Source: a bacterium 1xD42-87
GTDB lineage: Bacteria; Bacillota; Clostridia; Lachnospirales; Lachnospiraceae
Direction: 5' to 3'
Assembly: GCA_003611805.1 (NCBI GenBank)
Contig: RAYM01000014.1
Location: forward strand, 119,812 to 183,811
Length of the DNA stretch: 64,000 nucleotides
Part shown: positions 17,961-25,974 of the stretch, in pieces
Layout of the letters: the number at the start of each line of letters is the position of its first letter
How positions within the stretch are numbered: position 1 is the first letter of the stretch
The notes under the pieces: model-generated
The model's input: the letters and a program-made list of their open reading frames with translations, nothing else
The model's database searches: none
Told to the model about the DNA's origin: nothing
Made by a program: the position numbers and the translations under genes

Positions 17961-19628
17961 ATGGTGCATGGTTTTTTGGCTGCGGGAAACATGAATATAA
18001 AATGTCTGGGTGAAACCGTGGATTTTGGACATTTTAAGCAGTATAATAATCTCCTCAATAAATTTCCGAAAGATCAGGTATTTTTGGAGGAAGAAACGCA
18101 GATCACTTTTTTGGATGGCTATGTGCATAATAAAAATGCAGTGATGGCAGAGAACGGAAAGGATTGGCAGCAATCCTTCGCGTGCGCTATGAGAACGGAT
18201 GCCGGAAGATGCCTGCAGATACTCAGAGGAGGATTCTGCGGATACACTTTCGATAAACAGACTGCCGGACTTACAGTTTATACCGATCAGGTCTCTGTGA
18301 AAGCGGTCTACTATTACGTAAACGGAAATCAATGGATGGTATCAAACCACATCCCATATATGACTGCGGTTTTAAAGGCTAACAGGATTGCGTACCATTT
18401 TAATGAGACAGCGGCGAAGTACATGCTGTCTTATGGATATATGCTGGATGACAGTACCTTTGTAAAGGAAATTCACCGACTCCTTCCCGGGGAGCTTGCG
18501 CGTATAGGAGACGGTCAGATAAAGATAGAAAATTATTATCGTATATCGGACCGGGAAGAACAGATGTCCGAGGAGGAGGCTGTCGAGAAAATTGACAGGG
18601 CATTCAGAGAAGCTGTCAGACGGGAATTTGAGAAGGACAGAGAATACGGATATCGGCATCTGGTGGATTTAAGCGGCGGGCTGGACAGCCGGATGGTGTC
18701 GTGGGTAGCGCATGACATGGGGTATACGGATCAGCTTAATGTGACATATTGCCGTTCAGGATATCTGGACGAAAAAATATCGGGCAGAATAGCCAATTAT
18801 CTGGGACATGAATATATCTTTAAGCCGCTGGATGATATTGACTGGATGTACGATATTGATGAGATTATCTCAAGGAACAACGGGGCGGCGCTTTATACCG
18901 GAATTACAGGGGGAGATCGACTTCTTAAAATTCTAAACGCGAATCAGTTTGGCATAGAGCACACAGGTATGATTGGGGACGCGGTTCTTTCTACCTTTTA
19001 TCATGACAGAGAATTTAATTACGGAAGTCCAAAGCTGGGATATCATAGATATTCGGAAAAGCTTTCTTATGAATTTTCGGAGAACGTGACCGATTCTTAT
19101 GTCTGTCAGGAGATGTTTGCGATCTACACAAGAGGAATTTTGGGAGCACAGTCCTCCTATATGATTAGACAGCACTATATGGAAACGGCATCTCCGTTTA
19201 TGGATGTTGACTTTTTAAATACAGTGTTTTCCATTCCTTTTTTATATAGAAAGGAACATCATATTTATTTAAAGTGGATGTTAGAAAAATATCCGCAATC
19301 CACTGACTTCGGCTGGGAGAAGTGGGGAGGCATTAAGCCCCGGGAAGACCATATTTTTTTCAGAAAAGTGAAGACGACGCAGAGACTTTTGGGCCAGAAT
19401 GTATGTAAAATCCTTAAACGGCAAAACAAGGATAACATGAATCCTTTGGATTTCTGGTATCAGGGAAATACGGAAATACAGAGGTATTACAGAGAATACT
19501 ACGACAAAAACCGGGACAGAGTCGGTGGAGAGCTGGGAAAAGATATTTCCCTGATGTTTGAAGATGGCAACGTGATTGAAAAAAGCATGGCGCTTACGGT
19601 GCTTGCGATACTGAAAGTATATTTTTGA
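17961..19628 (+). CDS. Asparagine synthetase-like amidating enzyme lacking the glutaminase nucleophile
   Basis: A 555-aa protein with the two-part AsnB plan. The synthetase half is clear: the ATP pyrophosphatase loop DLSGGLDSRMV near 235-245, then GMIGDAVLS and a C-terminal KWGGIKPRE. The N-terminal half keeps remnants of the glutamine amidotransferase fold (LDGYVHNK, LRGGFCGYTFD, LLPGE) but begins MVHGF, so the catalytic Cys that must follow Met is missing. It may use free ammonia or another amine to make an amide or adenylated product. In glycan loci such enzymes can amidate a uronic acid or amino sugar; the ManNAcA pathway (WecB/WecC) follows a few genes later. First gene after the promoter candidate. 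Confidence 0.85.
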   Translation: MVHGFLAAGNMNIKCLGETVDFGHFKQYNNLLNKFPKDQVFLEEETQITFLDGYVHNKNAVMAENGKDWQQSFACAMRTDAGRCLQILRGGFCGYTFDKQTAGLTVYTDQVSVKAVYYYVNGNQWMVSNHIPYMTAVLKANRIAYHFNETAAKYMLSYGYMLDDSTFVKEIHRLLPGELARIGDGQIKIENYYRISDREEQMSEEEAVEKIDRAFREAVRREFEKDREYGYRHLVDLSGGLDSRMVSWVAHDMGYTDQLNVTYCRSGYLDEKISGRIANYLGHEYIFKPLDDIDWMYDIDEIISRNNGAALYTGITGGDRLLKILNANQFGIEHTGMIGDAVLSTFYHDREFNYGSPKLGYHRYSEKLSYEFSENVTDSYVCQEMFAIYTRGILGAQSSYMIRQHYMETASPFMDVDFLNTVFSIPFLYRKEHHIYLKWMLEKYPQSTDFGWEKWGGIKPREDHIFFRKVKTTQRLLGQNVCKILKRQNKDNMNPLDFWYQGNTEIQRYYREYYDKNRDRVGGELGKDISLMFEDGNVIEKSMALTVLAILKVYF

Positions 19629-19644
19629 AAGGAAAGATGGAGCA

Positions 19645-20952
19645 ATGAAAGAAGCAACTTTGAGTAAGGGAAGGAAGGTATGGTTTGCGGGGTATCTGGC
19701 AAAGCTGGCTGGCATTTTTGTCGTCTGTACCGCACTTTTTTTCTTCCTGATGGTCTTGGCGTTCTGTATCCCAAGTGATTGGGTGAGTGAAAAGCAGGCG
19801 GAAAGTCTGGCAGTTTTCGATGAAAATGGGAATGAGAACGAGTATCCGTTCACCCGCGAGAGACTGATATGGGAGTGGGCTTTTTCACATTCCAGAGGCG
19901 CGCAGCTGGATAACAGAACGGATTATGGAATGATTTTGAATGTAGTGCCAGACAAGCCGGAAGCTTCCGTATTTTATAAGGCGATGAGCTGTAATGATTA
20001 TGCGAGATACTGGCATGGGTATCTAGTGTTTCTGCGCCCGATGATGATCCTGTTTTCTTATGTGCAGATTCGGTATATTTATATGTTCCTCCATCTGCTG
20101 CTTGGCATGGCTGTGGCGTTGAGACTTCAAAAAAATTTCGGTAACCGCATGGTGTATTTATGGACGGCATGTCTCTGTGTCATATATCCGATTGTCATAC
20201 CGTTTTCTTTGAGTTACAGCTCGGACTTTTTTGTTATGATGGCGGCGATACTGATAATTGACAGAGCGTATTTGCATAAAAAGAATTTCTCTGTTGAAAA
20301 GAGAGGAGTGCTCTTTCTCATATTAGGTATGCTGACAAGTTATGTTGATATGCAGACTGCGCCTTTTGTGACATTGGGGGTACCATTGATTTATCTTATG
20401 CTTCTGGAGCATGCAAGATTTGGAAAAGATTCGCTACGCCATAATATGTGGAATCTGATCAATGTTTCGATGACCTGGGCGTTTGGCTATGCAGGCTGTT
20501 GGAGCATGAAGTGGGTGGTCGCGAGTCCGATTTTGAAATACAATGTAGTTCAGGAAGGGGTGGCGAATGGGTTAAGGCGCGTGGCGGCAAACGGGAGTGC
20601 AGCAGGAGAGCGTGCGCTTGAAAGTGTGAGAGCGGTTGCCTTGAATTTGTTTGCCCTTTTGCCCCCGGGAGTTACAAGCGAGGATTGGAAGTGGTTTTTA
20701 TGTATCATTTTCTTGATACTCGTGGTTTTGATTGTCCTGTTTGTGAAATTTCATGTTGATAAAGATAATTTGAAGCCATTGTTTCCTTTCCTGATTGTGG
20801 CGGTTTATCCCTATGTCTGGTATGTGGTGCTGGCCAATCAGTCAAGAGTTCATTATATATTTACGCACAGGATGCAGTTACTCACTTTGCTGGGAATTTC
20901 CATTGCCTACAGCAAAGCAGTACAGATCCGCCGCACGTCTCCGAAAGAGTGA
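19645..20952 (+). CDS. Polytopic membrane protein, GT-C-like
   Basis: A 435-aa integral membrane protein with about 9-10 helices. The first outer loop (about 45-115) holds CNDYARYWHGY, which has a D-x3-Y pattern and tryptophan/histidine like loops of GT-C glycosyltransferases. The rest has no recognisable domain. It starts 16 bases after the asparagine synthetase homologue and its stop overlaps the next start (GTGA). Alternatives are a polymerase or an uncharacterised transporter. Confidence 0.7.
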   Translation: MKEATLSKGRKVWFAGYLAKLAGIFVVCTALFFFLMVLAFCIPSDWVSEKQAESLAVFDENGNENEYPFTRERLIWEWAFSHSRGAQLDNRTDYGMILNVVPDKPEASVFYKAMSCNDYARYWHGYLVFLRPMMILFSYVQIRYIYMFLHLLLGMAVALRLQKNFGNRMVYLWTACLCVIYPIVIPFSLSYSSDFFVMMAAILIIDRAYLHKKNFSVEKRGVLFLILGMLTSYVDMQTAPFVTLGVPLIYLMLLEHARFGKDSLRHNMWNLINVSMTWAFGYAGCWSMKWVVASPILKYNVVQEGVANGLRRVAANGSAAGERALESVRAVALNLFALLPPGVTSEDWKWFLCIIFLILVVLIVLFVKFHVDKDNLKPLFPFLIVAVYPYVWYVVLANQSRVHYIFTHRMQLLTLLGISIAYSKAVQIRRTSPKE

Positions 20953-22223
20953 GTAAAAGCGCGAGTGGGGATAGAGATTTGAAGAAAAAGCTGGTTATAC
21001 TTTTTGATGAGTACCCCTTTGAGCCGGGAGAATACTCTTTTGTTCGGTCAGAGCTGAAAAAGCTGCTCGAATGTTTTGATGTGCATATTATTTCCGTGTC
21101 TCCATCGACAGAACAGAAAATGCCGCTTGACGAGCGTATTACCCTGCATCACTGCATGCGGGAATTTGGCATTAAAGAAAAGTTTAAGGCGTTTATTGGA
21201 TTTTTATGCTCTTCATATGGCGTCGGGGAATGCATGAAAATTTTGAAAAGCGGTCAGGATGTAGCCGGGCGTTTCTATGACGCGGTTGTGTATTATGCAA
21301 TGGCGGGGCAGATGCGCAGCTATGTGAAAAGAAATCGGCTGATAACCGGGGGAGAATTGGTGTATTCCTATTGGTTTAACGCGGACTGTCTCGCCTTCTT
21401 GATGGAGAAGAAACGATATCCGAACTTGAGGGTGATTTCCAGAATACACGGATATGATTTGTATGATGAGAGAAATCCCCATAACAGGCAGCCTTTCCGG
21501 GAATATATGGATAAAACAGTAGACCGGCTTTTTTTCGTAGCGGATGCGGGAATGGAATATTATCTGTCACATTGGGGCAAAAGAGAAATGGTCGGGAAAA
21601 AGTATATTGCAGCGCCGATTGGGACGGCAGATAGCGGCTCCGCTCAAAAGAATTGGTTTCGCGGGAGGCGGGAGCCCTTTCATGTTGTAAGCTGTTCCCA
21701 TGTAATTCCGTTAAAGAGGGTGCCGCTTATCATCGAAGGGCTGGCACGGATAAAAGATATTAGGATTCGATGGACTCATTTCGGAACAGGCAGCCACTAT
21801 GAGGAAACTGTGAAATATGCGGAAAAGCTTCTGGGTGATAAGGAAAATATTTCTTATGAGATGACAGGGTTTGTGCCAGTGGAAGAAATTATGCGGTTTT
21901 ATGGGGAAAACTGCATAGATTGTTTCCTGACAACGTCGTCCACGGAGGGCAGTCCGGTTTCCGTGCAGGAGGCAATGTCGTTCGGCATCCCGGTTATCGC
22001 TACGGCGGTGGGAGAGCTTCCGAATATGATAGACGGCAGCGGCATTTTGCTGCCGGAGAATCCACAGGCGCAGGATGTCAGCGGCGCGCTCACCCGGTTT
22101 TATCATATGTCGGATGAGGAGACGGTCAAAATGCATGTAAATGCGAGAGTGTTGTGGGAGCAAAAATATAACGCAGATGAAAATGCAGAGAAGTTTGTAA
22201 GGATGCTGAAGGAAATTAATTAA
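20949..22223 (+). CDS. GT4-family glycosyltransferase
   Basis: A GT-B enzyme of up to 424 aa. KKKLVILFDEYPFEPGE begins the first domain; ISRIHGYDLYDE, SCSHVIPLKRVPLII and the E-x7-E motif in TEGSPVSVQEAMSFG lie in the order usual for GT4. The start is uncertain: GTG 20949 overlaps the previous stop by four bases but has a weak ribosome site, while TTG 20979 lies seven bases after GGGGAT and would begin exactly at the first conserved strand. Confidence 0.9.
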   Translation: MSKSASGDRDLKKKLVILFDEYPFEPGEYSFVRSELKKLLECFDVHIISVSPSTEQKMPLDERITLHHCMREFGIKEKFKAFIGFLCSSYGVGECMKILKSGQDVAGRFYDAVVYYAMAGQMRSYVKRNRLITGGELVYSYWFNADCLAFLMEKKRYPNLRVISRIHGYDLYDERNPHNRQPFREYMDKTVDRLFFVADAGMEYYLSHWGKREMVGKKYIAAPIGTADSGSAQKNWFRGRREPFHVVSCSHVIPLKRVPLIIEGLARIKDIRIRWTHFGTGSHYEETVKYAEKLLGDKENISYEMTGFVPVEEIMRFYGENCIDCFLTTSSTEGSPVSVQEAMSFGIPVIATAVGELPNMIDGSGILLPENPQAQDVSGALTRFYHMSDEETVKMHVNARVLWEQKYNADENAEKFVRMLKEIN

Positions 22224-22240
22224 GCGAGACAGGAATTTGC

Positions 22241-23347
22241 ATGATGAAAGAAGGGTACTATATTCATTTTCAGGGAAGAGAGTCAATCGGCGTTAGCAAG
22301 AAGATTGACATGCAGATAAAGGAGTTTTCCAAACATTATGATATGAGCGAGCTTGAAATCAGGGCGACGGACAGATCGTTTGTGCAGCGGATTTTCGGTC
22401 TGTTTCCCACCGCGTCTATAGCCAGGGATTATGATAAGGCTTTGCAGAAGCTGGAAAACCCTGATTTTATATATGTGCGGCGTGCGGTGGCGGACAGGGC
22501 TTATCTTATGTTCTGGAAAAACGTGAAAGAAAAATATCCGGCATGTAAAATTATCATAGAGATTTTCACATACCCTTACGACAGGGACGATTTCGCGAAG
22601 TGGAACGCGTGGCCCTTTTATATCAAGGAGCGGATATACCGGGGGAGACTAAAAAAATATGTCGATCGGTTTGTGACTTACACAAGCGATAAAGAGATTT
22701 TCGGCGTGCCGACGCTCTGCACTTTTAACGGCATACAGGTGGAGGATGTAGCGTTAGTGGGAGGCGCTTATCGGGAAGAGGAAATTACCTTGATTGGCGT
22801 GGCATACATGCAGAGACACCATGGTTATGAACGCATTATTGATGGCATGAGAGAGTATTATGAGAGCGGTGAAAACAGATATACAGTGACGCTCCGGCTT
22901 GTCGGGGACGGACCGGAGAAAGCTGGTTATCAAGAACTTGCAGAGAAATATCATCTGCGGGATCATGTTGACTTTTACCCGAATAAGTCTGGAAAAGAAC
23001 TGGACGAGCTGTATGATGGGAGTGATATCGCGCTGGGCTCTTTCGGTATGTATAAGCTGGGGCTCTATACGCTGGGCGCCTTAAAGACAAGGGAGTATCT
23101 GGCGAAGGGAATGCCGTTTATTACCGGATGCCCGGTGGATGTGCTGGAGGAAGATTATCCATATGTAAAGACTTTTTCCAATGATGCGCAGAGCGTGGAT
23201 ATTAGGGAAGTGATACAATTTTATGAGAAGCTGAAGAAAGAAAATGGGGAAAAGAAAAAGCTGGCTTGGAAAATCCGTGAGTCGGCTGTCTCACGGGTCA
23301 GCATGCAATCGGTAATGCAGCCGATTATTGATTTTATTGAGGGCTGA
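22241..23347 (+). CDS. GT-B glycosyltransferase (GT4-like)
   Basis: A 368-aa protein with a GT-B layout. The N-terminal QGRESIGVSKKIDMQIKEF resembles enzymes acting on lipid-linked acceptors; the C-terminal domain has LRLVGDGPEKAGYQELAEK and SFGMYKLGLYTLGALKTREY in the place of the usual E-x7-E motif, so the sugar-binding segment is divergent. AGGAA lies five bases before ATG 22241 (ATG 22244 also fits). Cytoplasmic. Confidence 0.85.
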   Translation: MMKEGYYIHFQGRESIGVSKKIDMQIKEFSKHYDMSELEIRATDRSFVQRIFGLFPTASIARDYDKALQKLENPDFIYVRRAVADRAYLMFWKNVKEKYPACKIIIEIFTYPYDRDDFAKWNAWPFYIKERIYRGRLKKYVDRFVTYTSDKEIFGVPTLCTFNGIQVEDVALVGGAYREEEITLIGVAYMQRHHGYERIIDGMREYYESGENRYTVTLRLVGDGPEKAGYQELAEKYHLRDHVDFYPNKSGKELDELYDGSDIALGSFGMYKLGLYTLGALKTREYLAKGMPFITGCPVDVLEEDYPYVKTFSNDAQSVDIREVIQFYEKLKKENGEKKKLAWKIRESAVSRVSMQSVMQPIIDFIEG

Positions 23348-23380
23348 AGGGGATAATACTTTTACAGGAAAGGGAAAAAC

Positions 23381-24601
23381 ATGGTAAATGTGATTGGGCT
23401 GGGATATATTGGGTTGCCGACGGCGTTGATGCTGGCTTCGCATGGCGTGGAGATTGTGGGGACGGACTATAACCGAAAGGTTGTGGATTCTTTAGCAGCG
23501 GGCAAGATGACTTTTAAGGAAGAGGGAATTGAGGAGCTGTTTCAGACCGCGCTGGATGCGGGCATTTCTTTTTCAACAGAATATCAGAAGACGGATACAT
23601 ACATTATTTCCGTTCCGACGCCCTATGATAAGTTTAGTAAAAAAGTCGACCCGGCATATGTGTCTGCTGCGGTAAAGAGTGTTTTGGAGGTAGCTCCGAA
23701 GGGAGCGGTCATTGTGATTGAGTCAACTATTTCACCGGGTACTATTGACAAGAGCGTGAGACCGATCGTTGAGGAACTGGGACTGGAGACGGGAAAGGAT
23801 GTACATCTGGTTCATGCGCCCGAGCGGATTATTCCCGGCAATATGGTATATGAGCTTCTGCACAACAACAGGACAATCGGCGCGGATGACAGGGAAGTGG
23901 GAGAGCGGATAAAAGAACTGTATGCTTCTTTCTGCCAAGGAGAGATTGTGGTGACGGATATCCGAACGGCAGAGATGACAAAGGTTGTGGAGAACACGTT
24001 CCGGGCGGTGAACATTGCTTTCGCAAACGAACTGGCAAAAATATGCAGACATGACGGAATGGACGTTTATGAGATCATCAAAATCTGCAACATGCATCCC
24101 CGCGTGAACATTCTGCAACCCGGACCGGGAGTAGGAGGACACTGCATTTCTGTAGATCCGTGGTTTTTGGTGGGAGATTATCCGTCGCTGGCGAAAGTGA
24201 TTGACGAGTCCATGCGGACGAATGATGGGATGCCCGACTTTGTGCTCGGAAGAATCTATGAGATCATGCGTGAAAAAGGGCTTAAGGACATATCCAGAGT
24301 TGGTTTATATGGCTTGACATATAAGGAAAATGTAGATGATGTGCGCGAGTCCCCCACTTTGCAGCTGCTGGAGAGTCAGGCAAGACATCTGGCTGCAGGG
24401 CTGAAGACATACGATCCGTTTATCGGGGAGGATATTGTGGATAATCAGTATCACAGCCTAGAAGATTTTCTGTCAGACGTGGATATGGTTGTAATTATGG
24501 TAAAACATAGGCAGATAAGGGAGAATGTGCAGAGACTGGCGGGGAAAGTAGTGCTGGACTGCCAGAACATCATTGATTTACCGGGCGTATACCACATTTA
24601 G
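23381..24601 (+). CDS. wecC: UDP-N-acetyl-D-mannosaminuronic acid dehydrogenase (WecC)
   Basis: A 406-aa member of the UDP-sugar 6-dehydrogenase family, which oxidises UDP-ManNAc to UDP-ManNAcA in two NAD-dependent steps. The NAD-binding GLGYIGLP is at the N-terminus, IESTISPGT and HAPERIIPGN in the middle, and the catalytic Cys is C255 in GPGVGGHCISVDPW. TYKENVDDVRESP marks the C-terminal UDP-binding domain. The HAPERIIPGN form and the WecB gene just downstream favour ManNAc over glucose as substrate. It should supply donor for the WecG/TagA domain encoded at 453. Confidence 0.93.
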   Translation: MVNVIGLGYIGLPTALMLASHGVEIVGTDYNRKVVDSLAAGKMTFKEEGIEELFQTALDAGISFSTEYQKTDTYIISVPTPYDKFSKKVDPAYVSAAVKSVLEVAPKGAVIVIESTISPGTIDKSVRPIVEELGLETGKDVHLVHAPERIIPGNMVYELLHNNRTIGADDREVGERIKELYASFCQGEIVVTDIRTAEMTKVVENTFRAVNIAFANELAKICRHDGMDVYEIIKICNMHPRVNILQPGPGVGGHCISVDPWFLVGDYPSLAKVIDESMRTNDGMPDFVLGRIYEIMREKGLKDISRVGLYGLTYKENVDDVRESPTLQLLESQARHLAAGLKTYDPFIGEDIVDNQYHSLEDFLSDVDMVVIMVKHRQIRENVQRLAGKVVLDCQNIIDLPGVYHI

Positions 24602-24625
24602 AGAATTGAGCGCCGCTGCGTTCGA

Positions 24626-24656
24626 TTCAGAGAATACCTTGCATTCTCCTTGAATG
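24626..24656 (+). other. Imperfect RNA hairpin between wecC and wecB
   Basis: In the 91-base gap, ATTCA-GAGAAT (24626-24636) pairs with ATTCTC-CT-TGAAT (24644-24656): 11 base pairs with a two-base bulge and a seven-base loop. No run of T follows, so it is not an intrinsic terminator. It could be a processing or stability element. Confidence 0.35.
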
Positions 24657-24692
24657 ATTTACGCTGTTTAAAGAAAAATAAGGTGGCGGAAG

Positions 24693-25817
24693 ATGAAGAA
24701 AATCATGCTTGTTTTTGGGACCAGACCGGAAGCCATAAAGATGTGTCCGTTAGTCAGGGAATTAAAGAAAAGAAAGACGCTTGAGACGCTGGTATGTGTG
24801 ACAGGTCAGCACCGGCAGATGCTGGATCAGGTGCTGCAGGCGTTTGAGGTGACGCCGGATTATGATCTTGCGATCATGAAAGAGAACCAGACGCTCTTTG
24901 ACGTGACGACCGGTATCCTCAATGCGATCAAGGCGGTTTTGGAGGAATGCGAACCAGATGTCGTGCTTGTCCACGGAGATACCTCAACCACGTTTGTGAC
25001 GGCGCTGGCATGTTTTTATAAGCAGATCCCGGTCGGTCATGTGGAAGCGGGACTTCGCACGCACAACATTTATTCGCCATATCCAGAGGAATTTAACCGG
25101 GAGGCAGTTTCTCTGATTGCGCAGTACCATTTTGCGCCGACGGCGCAGGCGGCGGAGAATCTTTTAGGAGAAGGGAAAGATAAGGGCAAAGTATGGATTA
25201 CTGGAAATACGGCTATTGACGCGATGAAACTGACGGTCAGGGAAGCGTATTCCCACCCGGAACTGGACTGGGCGGCGGACTCCCGTCTGATTTTGATTAC
25301 CGCCCATAGACGGGAGAATCTGGGAGAGCCTATGCATCATATGTTCCGCGCCATACGACGGGTTATGGAAGAGCACCCGGATGTAAAGGCAATTTATCCG
25401 ATTCATATGAATCCGCAGGTGCGCAGGACCGCAGATGAGGTGTTTGGCGACCAGGCGGCTGACGGAAAGGAAGAGCGTATGCATATCATAGAGCCGCTGG
25501 ATGTGCTGGATTTCCATAATTTTATGAAACACAGTTACCTGATTCTCACTGATTCCGGCGGGATTCAGGAGGAGGCGCCGTCGCTCGGCAAGCCGGTGCT
25601 GGTGATGCGGGACACGACGGAGCGCCCGGAAGGAATTGAGGCAGGTACGCTGCGGCTGGTCGGAACGGATGAGGATACCATCTACGAGGAATTTAGCAGG
25701 CTTCTGAACGACCGGGGGGCATACGATCGGATGGCGTGCGCTTCCAACCCGTATGGGGACGGACATGCCTGCGAGCGGATTGCGGATATTTTGGAGAAGG
25801 GGTATGCGGATAGATAA
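24693..25817 (+). CDS. wecB: UDP-N-acetylglucosamine 2-epimerase, non-hydrolysing (WecB)
   Basis: A 374-aa GT-B-fold epimerase converting UDP-GlcNAc to UDP-ManNAc, the substrate of WecC. Family motifs are all present: FGTRPEAIKM, GDTSTT, HVEAGLRT with its catalytic Glu, YPEEFNR, TAHRREN with the catalytic His, DSGGIQEEAP and RDTTERPEG. It lies 91 bases after wecC and is the last gene before the strong promoter at 25850. Two further epimerase-fold proteins (NeuC type) in the window are of the hydrolysing subgroup. Confidence 0.95.
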   Translation: MKKIMLVFGTRPEAIKMCPLVRELKKRKTLETLVCVTGQHRQMLDQVLQAFEVTPDYDLAIMKENQTLFDVTTGILNAIKAVLEECEPDVVLVHGDTSTTFVTALACFYKQIPVGHVEAGLRTHNIYSPYPEEFNREAVSLIAQYHFAPTAQAAENLLGEGKDKGKVWITGNTAIDAMKLTVREAYSHPELDWAADSRLILITAHRRENLGEPMHHMFRAIRRVMEEHPDVKAIYPIHMNPQVRRTADEVFGDQAADGKEERMHIIEPLDVLDFHNFMKHSYLILTDSGGIQEEAPSLGKPVLVMRDTTERPEGIEAGTLRLVGTDEDTIYEEFSRLLNDRGAYDRMACASNPYGDGHACERIADILEKGYADR

Positions 25818-25849
25818 TGGGCGGAGATGATTTGATTGATGTCCGAAAT

Positions 25850-25879
25850 TTGACAGAACGTATAGCGCTACTCTATAAT
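25850..25879 (+). promoter_or_regulatory. Near-consensus sigma-A promoter for the nonulosonate block
   Basis: Perfect TTGACA at 25850-25855 and perfect TATAAT at 25874-25879, 18 bases apart, in the 151-base gap after wecB. The first gene starts about 95 bases downstream. This is the best promoter match in the window, and base composition becomes clearly A+T-richer just after it. Confidence 0.82.
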
Positions 25880-25974
25880 GTGGAATGTGGAGCGGTTTGA
25901 TGAGCTTGACTAGAAGAACAAAGGAATTATAAATTGTCTTCACATGCTGGTGTGGTATTGGGAGGAAAATGCCG

